DNA from: an uncultured Bacteroidota bacterium
Lineage (GTDB): Bacteria > Bacteroidota > Bacteroidia > Bacteroidales > VadinHA17
Direction of reading: 5' to 3'
Assembly: GCA_903865465.1 (NCBI GenBank)
Contig: CAIPJU010000532.1
Coordinates: 1-10,645, forward strand
Length of the DNA: 10,645 nt
In this document: positions 1 through 7,161 of the stretch, piece after piece
Layout: each line of letters starts with the position of its first letter
Numbering within the stretch: the stretch's first letter is position 1
Made by a program: the position numbers and the translations under genes
The notes under the pieces: model-generated
What the model saw: the letters and a program-made list of their open reading frames with translations, nothing else
What the model was told of the DNA's origin: nothing
The model's database searches: none

Positions 1-11
1 CCCATCAGATA

Positions 12-44
12 CAAATATATTAAATTTCACTAAATCTGTTCAAT
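12..44 (-). promoter_or_regulatory. Possible promoter reading out of the left edge
   Basis: Downstream of the short PD40 gene the minus strand has TTG (42-44), 22 bases, then TATATTTG (12-19), a full -7 match. It would drive a gene lying beyond base 1. The rest of bases 1-60 is AT-rich and shows no clear terminator hairpin. Confidence 0.35.
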
Positions 45-60
45 AAAACTACTACTGCTT

Positions 61-1335
61 TTACTTGAAAATAATTTTATATATATCCTGCTTGCCATAG
101 CCTCCGGTTTCCCTGAACAGTGAGCAGAAGCCGGATTTCCCTCCGTCAGTGGGCATGAAAAAGATGTTATCGTCCGGAGTATTAAGGGGATATCCAATAT
201 TTTCAGGTTCACTCCATAATCCATTCGCTTGCATGTCGGATCTGAAGATGTCATAGCCGCCCATATTCCTGTGCCCCTGAGAGATAAAAAAAAGTGATTT
301 GCCATTGTTAATCAAAAATGGTCTGTCTTCATTAAAGGGTGTATTTATTTCGGGACCGAGGTTTACTGCAGCTCCCCAATCCCCGTTTATCTTTTTGGAT
401 ATATAGAGATCCAGACCACCGAAACCACCCGGCCTGTCGGAGGCAAAGATAAGCTGGTCGCCTGATTCTGAGATGAAACCACCCGATTCCCAGTATTTTG
501 TATTAATGTTCTTGTTTAGTTTAACCACCTTTGACCATGATATGCCATTATAGGAACTTATGTAAATATCGCTGTTGTAATTGTCATCTCGCGACAGAAG
601 CAAGATTTTTCCATCGGCAGAGAGGCTGGAAATATAGAAATCTCCATCGGATTGGAGTTCCGGGGTAATATTAACAGGAGCGGACCATTTCCCATTCTCA
701 AGTTTCGAGAACATAACGGCATCATAAAACTTCAGGGATACCATAAAGGCAAATGATTTACCATCGGCTGAAATAACAGGATTGAAGTTGTCCTTTTCAT
801 CATTGAAGAGGTCACCAAGATTCTCTTCGGTCAGGGACACTGGTTTTGAGACCAGGTCAGCAGCCATATCGCAGACATCCATTTCGTGCTTTACAAATTC
901 TATATTACCGGCGTCGTCGGGCAGAAGGGTTCCAAGATATTTTTTAAATGTCTCCTTAGCTTTTGAGAACATAAAGTTAATCCGGTAGGCTTTTCCCAGT
1001 TCAAAAAGAGTTTCATAAGGAGCTGCAATCTGGTTAATAGTACCTTCTTTCTGCATTGCAGAAATATTTTTCGCTGCCGTTTCAAGATAACTTACCGATA
1101 GATTCTTTTTACCGGGGATATTCAGATAGCAAACACCAATTCTGTATGCAAGGTTTTGATTGTCAGCCATTTTTTCGTAAAGCGGGAGATATGCGTTTAC
1201 AGCATCCTGATAATCTTCGTGCATGAAAAAATACTCAGCCTCGAGAAAAGCATCCTGAAGCTTATTATTATCCTGTGAAAATCCGGGAATGAAAATGGCG
1301 AGTGCCAGTAAAATGCCCGAAATTCTTTTGTTCAT
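61..1335 (-). CDS. Secreted TPR and PD40 beta-propeller protein (short paralogue)
   Basis: A predicted periplasmic or secreted protein of 424 residues; function unknown. Residues 1-21 (MNKRISGILLALAIFIPGFSQ without its last residue) form a signal peptide. Residues about 25-160 are TPR-like helices, including YRIGVCYLNIPG. Residues about 183-423 hold five PD40/WD40-like blades with repeated (S/T)xDGK and (D/G)IYIS motifs. The frame can be extended 7 codons to a TTG at 1356. I prefer the ATG at 1335 because it puts the signal peptide at the N-terminus and aligns the protein almost without gaps to the neighbouring gene at 1485-4355: NINTKYWES is at residues 276-284 in both. The protein ends exactly where the propeller ends, so the later domains of its neighbour are absent. 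The TPR-propeller module resembles the front of PorE-like proteins of type IX secretion, but there is no OmpA domain. A scaffold or binding role is inference. Confidence 0.85.
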   Translation of the reverse strand: MNKRISGILLALAIFIPGFSQDNNKLQDAFLEAEYFFMHEDYQDAVNAYLPLYEKMADNQNLAYRIGVCYLNIPGKKNLSVSYLETAAKNISAMQKEGTINQIAAPYETLFELGKAYRINFMFSKAKETFKKYLGTLLPDDAGNIEFVKHEMDVCDMAADLVSKPVSLTEENLGDLFNDEKDNFNPVISADGKSFAFMVSLKFYDAVMFSKLENGKWSAPVNITPELQSDGDFYISSLSADGKILLLSRDDNYNSDIYISSYNGISWSKVVKLNKNINTKYWESGGFISESGDQLIFASDRPGGFGGLDLYISKKINGDWGAAVNLGPEINTPFNEDRPFLINNGKSLFFISQGHRNMGGYDIFRSDMQANGLWSEPENIGYPLNTPDDNIFFMPTDGGKSGFCSLFRETGGYGKQDIYKIIFK

Positions 1336-1353
1336 ACTCAGAATATTTGTAAA

Positions 1354-1361
1354 CAAATTTA
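1354..1361 (-). promoter_or_regulatory. Possible -7 element for the short PD40 gene
   Basis: The minus strand reads TAAATTTG, a perfect TAnnTTTG match, 18 bases before the ATG at 1335. No TTG is seen at the expected -33 distance, so the call is tentative. If real, transcription starts downstream of the alternative TTG codon at 1356, which would rule that codon out as the start. Confidence 0.35.
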
Positions 1362-1470
1362 TTAATTATAACGCAGGCGAATTATTAATCACATGCTTAT
1401 TTCATTCTCTTAAACCTGGCCTGCCGAAGAAAAAGATCAGTATAAGTAATTGATCAATAATCAGAACCAT

Positions 1471-1495
1471 CTGCTAAAACATAATCATTTAGCAG
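1471..1495 (-). terminator. Stem-loop overlapping the stop codon of the 956-residue PD40 gene
   Basis: CTGCTAAA (1471-1478) and TTTAGCAG (1488-1495) form a perfect 8-base-pair stem with a 9-base loop that contains the TGA stop (1485-1487). On the minus strand it is not followed by a T run, so a classical intrinsic terminator is not shown; it may instead block 3' decay or act as a weak terminator before the next gene. Confidence 0.4.
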
Positions 1496-4355
1496 GATTT
1501 TCTTCCTTTTTCTTCCTTCTCCTCAGGAACAAAATAATAAGGAACAATACAAATCCTATTCCTATAATTGCAATTGAGGCAATAATCTTCGTTCCCCATG
1601 ATCCCTTAAACAGGGATGAAAGCATATCGGGAGATAAATTTTTAGAAAGGATCAGATTTGCTATACTCTTGAATACCGCATCTTCAGGATATTTAACCTT
1701 GTCGCTATTCTCAATAATAAACCTCAAGAGCTTTTCGGGTGAGGTGATCTTCTCTTTCCTGAGGTCAATGGCGCCCAGCGAGGTGGTAAGAGGTTCTTCG
1801 GCAAGGGCTGCCAGATCGCGAAGATACTGCTCTGTCTGCGTACCGGGAAGTGAGCTTATAGCTTCGAACATCTTAGATAGCTGTTCAGGAGTAAGTCCGG
1901 TATGAAGCGCTTCATTGTAAAATGAGTGGAGCCACCTTTCTTTTACCTTTGATCCTGACTGGTCGGCAGAAGTAACAGATTCCCTGATCAGGTTGCCCTC
2001 CCTATACGACTGACTGAAAGCCAGTATCTTTTCACGAATAAGCGCAATTGAACTGTCAGTACCTGTCAAAATGGCCATCGCCAGATCCTGAACCTCCCCT
2101 GGCTTAATTCTTCCGTTCGAATGTGCCGAAATATAATCGAGGAGATCTGTCCAGGTCTTTAAGCCTTCCTTGTATATATCAAGCCCTGTGAGAATCTGCT
2201 TAAGTTCACCTGAGGCATAGCTGGCAAGAAGATTAACAGCAGCCTGGGTCAGAATATTATCCTTGACAGCTACTTCGAGAGCCAGTTTGTCAACCTCTTC
2301 GGAATTGACATTTTTGTTACGTGCTTCAACCCTTAACAGATCGAGCAGATCGTCGGGCGTATTGAATTTTTTATTTGCTGTATCGGCTTCGTTTATAATG
2401 GTAAGCATTCTTTCGTTAGCACGTCTCTTGAGAGCCTCCATGAAAGCATTTATCTGCTCATTTGATGTTTTTACTTTACTGGTACGGTTAAGGAACGGAA
2501 GTTCAGAGAAGATTTTCTCCCTGTTGATGAATAGATCAGCCGATGCAGTATTATTGAATTTGTCGTTCAGACTGAATGTAACCTTGTTTTCACCAGCCAG
2601 AGGAACCATTTTGTAGGTAAAGGCTGAATCGAGAATTGAATACTGGGTTGTGGAGAGTAGTTTATCATCCTTCCAGTGTTCCACGGTAAGTACTGATTTA
2701 GGTTCCACCTGGAGAGGTATTGCAAGGGTATCGCCAGGTTTAACAGTGACTGTATGGCTTCCTTTGATATTAAGCTCAGCCATATGGTCGGCCTTAGGCA
2801 AAATGGTTCCGGGAAGTGCTATACTGTCGGAAGGATATCTGGTTGGCAGATCGAGATTCCTGACAGTTTTTTCAGTACCATCGGCTTCATAGGAAATCTT
2901 GTAGTTACCCTGAGGGACCTCGAAGGAGAATTTGCCTGTTTCAGAATCGGCATAAACCACAATTTTCTGATCGGGTTGTGCGCTGTTCCTGATTATTATC
3001 TTTATTGGTTCTCTTAAGTCCTTCCGCAGATCTTCAATTTGTGCACTGCCCGTAATGAAGAACTTCCTGGGATGTTCATCAGAAAATATTTCTATGTGAT
3101 AGATATCCTGTTTTCCGAAGCCCTCGGGGTTGTAGAGAGCAATATAACCCTCATTGCCATCTTTAACCGGTTTATAAAAGACATCATCGTCAGTTGTATT
3201 AAGGGGATAACCGGCATTAAGAGGTATAGACCATTCATCATTGCTGAGAAGGCTTGAATAGAAGATATCGTAACCTCCCATGTTGTAATGGCCCCGAGAA
3301 CTGAAATAGAGCGTTTTATCATTATCGGTAAGGAAAGGCGCCTCTTCATTATACGGGGTATTTATAACCGGTCCCAGGTTTACTGCGGGTCCCCAGTCAC
3401 CTTTATCATCGCGGGTCGAAACATAAATGTCGAGTCCGCCATAGCCACCTTTTCTGTTACTCGTAAAATAGAGCCTCTTATTATCATGCGAAATAGTAGC
3501 ATGCGATTCCCAGTATTTTGTATTTATATTCTCGTTAAGTCTGACGGGAGGCAACCATGTTCCGTTTTCATATTTAGTTGAGTAAATTGTTCCGTCGAGG
3601 TCAGCCGAACTGTAAATATAGAGCTCTTTGCCATCATGAGAAAGAGAGGTGGGATAGGTTTCCATATCGACCTTAAGAATCTCGTTCATGTTCTGAGGTT
3701 CCGACCATTGACCATTAATAAGCGTAGAATAAAGAATAGCATCGTAAAATGGTTCGCTTCGTGCAAATACCAGCATGTTTCCATCATCGGAAACAACTGG
3801 ATAAAACTCGCCATCTTTCTGGTTAATGGGCTTCCCTATATTTGTTGACTTCAGGTAGACAGGGTTTCTCATCAGCTCCTTGGCATTGAGGCACGATTGG
3901 ATCTGAAGATTCACTACAGTTGAATCATAAACTTTGTTGTTGAGGTTATTGAGGAACTTCTTATAGGTCTCAATAGCTTTGTCGAGCTGATAATTTATCC
4001 TGTAGGCATTTGCAAGGTGATAAAGCGCATCGTAGGGTGCACCTTTTTCACTGAATTTCCCTTCGCTGTAATTGGGATCAATATTTGATACAGCATCCTC
4101 AAGGTAACTTATTGCTTTATCTTTTTCACCAGGGATATTCAGGAAACACTGGCCTATTCTGTACTTGTAATTGGAGTTGCCCGGATATTTTCCAAGCAGC
4201 AGCTGATATTGGGGAAGCGCTTCCCTCCAGTCTTCGTAAAGGATACGGCTCTCGGCGTAATAAAAGTCTTTCTTAAGCTCTGAAACAGATTGTGATAATA
4301 AGCCAGAGTTGTTTAAACAAAGGAGCAAGAGTGCTAACAGAAGGAACCTCTTCAT
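1485..4355 (-). CDS. Large TPR/PD40 protein with helical repeat region and C-terminal membrane anchor
   Basis: A 956-residue envelope protein of unknown function. In order: signal peptide (residues 1-21, MKRFLLLALLLLCLNNSGLL); TPR-like helices (about 25-160); five PD40 blades (about 184-424, including NINTKYWES and NMGGYDIF); a carboxypeptidase-regulatory-like beta-sandwich (about 430-495, with GKFSFEVPQGNYKISYEADG); a second beta-rich segment (about 500-615); a mainly helical region (about 625-920) with degenerate repeats; one hydrophobic helix (about 923-944, IIASIAIIGIGFVLFLII) followed by a basic tail RRRKKKEENPAK. Signal peptide plus late helix plus basic tail predicts an inner-membrane protein with its bulk in the periplasm. 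Family knowledge: PorE has TPR, propeller, regulatory-like domain and OmpA; here OmpA is replaced. The start ATG at 4355 is directly followed by the signal peptide. It appears to have its own promoter (4440-4470). Exact function is not recognisable. Confidence 0.88.
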   Translation of the reverse strand: MKRFLLLALLLLCLNNSGLLSQSVSELKKDFYYAESRILYEDWREALPQYQLLLGKYPGNSNYKYRIGQCFLNIPGEKDKAISYLEDAVSNIDPNYSEGKFSEKGAPYDALYHLANAYRINYQLDKAIETYKKFLNNLNNKVYDSTVVNLQIQSCLNAKELMRNPVYLKSTNIGKPINQKDGEFYPVVSDDGNMLVFARSEPFYDAILYSTLINGQWSEPQNMNEILKVDMETYPTSLSHDGKELYIYSSADLDGTIYSTKYENGTWLPPVRLNENINTKYWESHATISHDNKRLYFTSNRKGGYGGLDIYVSTRDDKGDWGPAVNLGPVINTPYNEEAPFLTDNDKTLYFSSRGHYNMGGYDIFYSSLLSNDEWSIPLNAGYPLNTTDDDVFYKPVKDGNEGYIALYNPEGFGKQDIYHIEIFSDEHPRKFFITGSAQIEDLRKDLREPIKIIIRNSAQPDQKIVVYADSETGKFSFEVPQGNYKISYEADGTEKTVRNLDLPTRYPSDSIALPGTILPKADHMAELNIKGSHTVTVKPGDTLAIPLQVEPKSVLTVEHWKDDKLLSTTQYSILDSAFTYKMVPLAGENKVTFSLNDKFNNTASADLFINREKIFSELPFLNRTSKVKTSNEQINAFMEALKRRANERMLTIINEADTANKKFNTPDDLLDLLRVEARNKNVNSEEVDKLALEVAVKDNILTQAAVNLLASYASGELKQILTGLDIYKEGLKTWTDLLDYISAHSNGRIKPGEVQDLAMAILTGTDSSIALIREKILAFSQSYREGNLIRESVTSADQSGSKVKERWLHSFYNEALHTGLTPEQLSKMFEAISSLPGTQTEQYLRDLAALAEEPLTTSLGAIDLRKEKITSPEKLLRFIIENSDKVKYPEDAVFKSIANLILSKNLSPDMLSSLFKGSWGTKIIASIAIIGIGFVLFLIILFLRRRKKKEENPAK

Positions 4356-4439
4356 TATTTTGAAAATTGGTTTTCGAAAATTAGGAGATTTAAGTTAAAA
4401 ATATTGCAATGCTAATTGTTACAGTATATTTCCTTATCC

Positions 4440-4470
4440 CAAAGGTACTAATATAGTAATAAAAGGACAA
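4440..4470 (-). promoter_or_regulatory. Promoter of the 956-residue PD40 protein gene
   Basis: Read on the minus strand, TTG (4468-4470) is followed after 20 bases by TACCTTTG (4440-4447), a perfect match to the Bacteroidota -7 consensus TAnnTTTG with an acceptable spacing to the -33 TTG. Transcription would begin near 4435 and give a leader of about 80 bases. This is the best promoter match in the window and indicates that the gene is not simply an extension of the recR-aminotransferase-E2 transcript. Confidence 0.6.
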
Positions 4471-4473
4471 TCT

Positions 4474-4547
4474 GCAATACTCCTTTTTCCAACAGTGCAA
4501 TAATTTTTTTAACAGGTAATTACAATGCCCTGCTTATCGCCGCAATA
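4474..4547. repeat. Three direct GCAATA motifs upstream of the PD40 promoter
   Basis: GCAATA occurs at 4474-4479, 4497-4502 and 4542-4547, spaced 23 and 45 bases, roughly one and two units of the same period. All lie just upstream of the promoter proposed at 4440-4470. A related TATTGCAAT lies at 4402-4410 in the leader. They could be protein-binding sites, but the motif is short and the region is AT-rich. Confidence 0.25.
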
Positions 4548-4559
4548 TACTCACGATTA

Positions 4560-5858
4560 TTATAGAAAATCAGCATGGTAATTTTCAAGAAACTCTTTTA
4601 TTTTCTTTAGGAATTTACCGGCAAGTGAACCATCGATAACTCTGTGGTCATAGCTCAATGAGAGGATCATTATATGGCGTATTGCGATCATATCCCCATC
4701 AGGAGTCTCTACTACAGCAGGTCTCTTTCTTACTGCCCCTGTTCCAAGAATTGCAGCCTGCGGCTGATTTATGATCGGGGTGCCGGCAAGGTTATCAAAG
4801 CTCCCGATATTTGTAACAGTAAATGTGCCTCCGGTTATATCATCAGGTTTCAGCTTATAGCTCCTCGCCCTCCCGGCAAGATCATTTACTGCTCTTGCCA
4901 GCCCGGTTAGACTCTTTTCATTGGCATTTTTAATCACGGGAACGATCAGGTTCCCGTCAGGAAGTGAGGTCGCCATCCCGATATTTATGTTTTTCTTCCT
5001 GATAATATTTGTGCCGTCAACAGAAATGTTAACCATTGGATATTCGTACAGGGCCCTGGCAACAACATCGATAAAAATAGGAGTGAGGGTCAGCTTCTGC
5101 CCTTCGGTTGCAAAAAATTTATCCTTGACAGAATTTCGCCAGTTTATCAGTCTGGTTACGTCCGCATCAATAAAAGAGGTTACATGGGGAGAGGTCTTTT
5201 TCGACATTACCATATGATCAGAAATAAGTCTCCTTACCCTGTCCATCGGAATTATCTCATCCTCAACTGATACTGATATCTTTATTGGAGGAATCTCCTT
5301 AGGTAAAGTTACTGGTCCCTGTTTTTCCTCTGTTGTCAACAGTTTCCGTTTATCAACCATTTTGAGAAGATCATCTCTCGTTATCCTGCCATCCATACCT
5401 GTTCCGCTTGTCTTGTCGAGTTCCTCATGGCTTATTCCTTCACGTAATGCCATGTTTCGAACCAAAGGTGAGAGGAATTTTCCTGACGGAGTGCGACTCT
5501 TAATTATCTGAGAGGCTGTCTCAACTTCCTTTTTCTCCTGCCTGACAGATTCAATAGTCTCCCTGATTCTCTTTACCTCAGTGTCGACCATCCTGCTCTC
5601 TTCTTCTGAAGTAACAACTTCAATTTCAATTATTGCTACAATATCGCCTATTCGTGCAATACTCCCTTCTTTTGCTATAATAGATACAAGCTTACCCGAT
5701 GCAGGAGATGGAATTTCCGAATCAACCTTGTCAGTTGCCACTTCAACAACAGGATCGTCCTCATTTACCAAAGATCCTTCACTTACGAGCCATTTGTTTA
5801 TAGTTGCTTCAATAACCCCTTCGCCCATGGCAGGCAAAATAATGTTCATCAGTGCCAT
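4560..5858 (-). CDS. 2-oxo-acid dehydrogenase E2, dihydrolipoamide acyltransferase (branched-chain type likely)
   Basis: Core subunit of a cytoplasmic 2-oxo-acid dehydrogenase complex; it moves the acyl group from E1 through lipoyllysine to CoA. All three E2 parts are visible in 432 residues. The lipoyl domain is at about 1-80, with lipoylated Lys44 in ATDKVDSEIPSP. The peripheral subunit-binding domain is at about 127-168 (SPLVRNMALREGISHEEL and GTGMDGRITRDDLL). The acyltransferase domain is at about 200-432, ending with DHRVIDG, where His405 and Asp409 are the catalytic residues. GTPIINQPQAAILGTGAV is also typical of E2. The charged segment at 85-125 is a linker. The gene follows the aminotransferase after 43 bases and probably shares its transcript. 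Substrate class is inferred: the TDKVDSE lipoyl motif and the aminotransferase neighbour favour branched-chain 2-oxo acids, but pyruvate cannot be excluded. No E1 or E3 gene is in view. Met4 is an alternative start. Confidence 0.93.
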   Translation of the reverse strand: MALMNIILPAMGEGVIEATINKWLVSEGSLVNEDDPVVEVATDKVDSEIPSPASGKLVSIIAKEGSIARIGDIVAIIEIEVVTSEEESRMVDTEVKRIRETIESVRQEKKEVETASQIIKSRTPSGKFLSPLVRNMALREGISHEELDKTSGTGMDGRITRDDLLKMVDKRKLLTTEEKQGPVTLPKEIPPIKISVSVEDEIIPMDRVRRLISDHMVMSKKTSPHVTSFIDADVTRLINWRNSVKDKFFATEGQKLTLTPIFIDVVARALYEYPMVNISVDGTNIIRKKNINIGMATSLPDGNLIVPVIKNANEKSLTGLARAVNDLAGRARSYKLKPDDITGGTFTVTNIGSFDNLAGTPIINQPQAAILGTGAVRKRPAVVETPDGDMIAIRHIMILSLSYDHRVIDGSLAGKFLKKIKEFLENYHADFL

Positions 5859-5901
5859 AACCCTAAGATTTAGTTATTTAACAAACGGGTAATGAAATAG
5901 T

Positions 5902-7161
5902 TCATCCCATCAGGCGATAAAACGGAGTGTCAGCCTGGGAACCAATACCTTTCCCGGCTATTTCTATACTTATCACTTCGGCAAGACGCTGAACTCCCTT
6001 CCCAATATTTTCATTGCTGGAGTATGAAAAGTTAATTCTCATTGTATTATGACCTGATGAATTGCAGAAAAAAGTACTTCCGGAGACAAAAGCCACATTT
6101 TTTTCAAGAGCTTTCTTAAGAATAATATCCGTATCAATTCCTGCAGGAAGGGTGACAAAAAGGAACAGCCCGCCGTGTGGTTCAGTCCAGGTAACTCCCT
6201 GAGGCATATATTTTTTGAAGCAGCTGATCATATGAGTGCGGCGAGCCCTGTATAGTTCAATTGTTTTAGGAATATTTTTTTCGAGATATCCTTTTTCGAT
6301 ATAACGGGCTATCACTTTCTGCACAAAGGTACTGGTGCAGAGATCTGCAGTCTGTTTTGCCATTACAATCCTGTCGATGATCAGAGGATTTGCGATTACC
6401 CAGCCTACCCTGAAACCAGGTGCAAAAATCTTGGAGAATGTACAAAGTGTTATTACCCTGCCGTGAGTGTCCAATTCTTTCATCATCATTTGACTTTCCC
6501 CTTCAAAACGCACCTCCCTGTAGGGACTGTCCTCTATAAGAAGAAGGTCATATCTGTCGGCGATATCAATAATCTTCTTCCTTCTTTCATTCGGGATGGT
6601 AATTCCTGCAGGGTTTTGAAAATCAGGTATAACATAAATCAGTTTTATTTTTCTTCCCAGCTGTCTGAGCTTATGAATTGTCTCTTCCAGTTCGTCGGGT
6701 TTCATACCCTCTTCATCGAGGGTGATCCCCTTAAGTTTGGCACCATAAGTTGTGAAGGCATTCATCCCGCCAAGATAGGAGGGAAGTCCGCAAAGAACAT
6801 AATCGCCCTGGTCAAGGAAAATCTTCGCGATCAGATCCAGCGCCTGTTGTGAACCGGTAGTAATGGTGAGGTTTTCCATTGAGATATCAAGTCCCTGTCG
6901 CCTGTGCCTTTCAACAAGCAAGCTTCTGAGATGGGAATCACCTTCAGTAGTTCCATACTGTAAACTTTCAGGACCCTCTTTTTCGAGGACTTCAATGCAA
7001 ATCTCCTTCAGCTCTTCAACAGGGAACGTTTCTGGTGCTGGCAGACCTCCGGCAAAGGATATCATACCCGGTTTTTCGAGATGTTTAAGTATCTCCCTAA
7101 TTGCAGAGCGTTTCATGCTCCTGCCGGAAGTTGAAAGGTAATGATTTATCGATTTGATCAT
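5902..7161 (-). CDS. PLP-dependent aminotransferase, 2-aminoadipate/aromatic/branched-chain (LysN-like) type
   Basis: A fold-type I aminotransferase of 419 residues, a usual length, without the DNA-binding domain of MocR regulators. It should transfer the amino group of an amino acid to 2-oxoglutarate in the cytoplasm. Visible motifs: FAGGLPAPETFP (36-47), QYGTTEG (68-74), DFQNPAG with Asn183, LIEDSPY with Asp211 (pyridine nitrogen) and Tyr214, TFSKIFAPGFRVGW with Lys244 forming the PLP Schiff base, and MRINFSY with Arg375 for the substrate carboxylate. The start ATG at 7161 overlaps the recR stop as ATGA, which suggests translational coupling. The residues before SAIREIL match the N-terminal arm of this subgroup, so the internal Met16 is less likely. 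The E2 gene follows. Together they could turn an amino acid into an acyl-CoA. The substrate cannot be read from the sequence; members accept 2-aminoadipate, aromatic or branched-chain amino acids. Confidence 0.92.
   Translation of the reverse strand: MIKSINHYLSTSGRSMKRSAIREILKHLEKPGMISFAGGLPAPETFPVEELKEICIEVLEKEGPESLQYGTTEGDSHLRSLLVERHRRQGLDISMENLTITTGSQQALDLIAKIFLDQGDYVLCGLPSYLGGMNAFTTYGAKLKGITLDEEGMKPDELEETIHKLRQLGRKIKLIYVIPDFQNPAGITIPNERRKKIIDIADRYDLLLIEDSPYREVRFEGESQMMMKELDTHGRVITLCTFSKIFAPGFRVGWVIANPLIIDRIVMAKQTADLCTSTFVQKVIARYIEKGYLEKNIPKTIELYRARRTHMISCFKKYMPQGVTWTEPHGGLFLFVTLPAGIDTDIILKKALEKNVAFVSGSTFFCNSSGHNTMRINFSYSSNENIGKGVQRLAEVISIEIAGKGIGSQADTPFYRLMG

Noticed and set aside
1336..1356. 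Seven-codon N-terminal extension of the short PD40 protein from a TTG
   Set aside because: It places hydrophilic residues ahead of a good signal peptide, breaks the gapless alignment with the paralogue, and overlaps a likely -7 promoter box.
1449..1458. Palindrome ATTGATCAAT as an operator
   Set aside because: A single 10-base AT-rich palindrome between genes is expected by chance, and it is not placed at a promoter I can support.
1450..1905. A 151-codon plus-strand open frame
   Set aside because: It lies wholly antisense to the 3' end of the 956-residue gene, its start falls in the intergenic hairpin area, and its protein is low-quality Ser/Ile-rich sequence without family motifs.
4503..4510. 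T run after E2 as a terminator for the minus-strand operon
   Set aside because: The run is T on the plus strand and therefore A on the transcribed minus strand, and no stable stem precedes it in the right orientation.
6463..6852. A 129-codon plus-strand open frame inside the aminotransferase gene
   Set aside because: The aminotransferase frame carries the PLP motifs through this region; the antisense translation shows nothing coherent.
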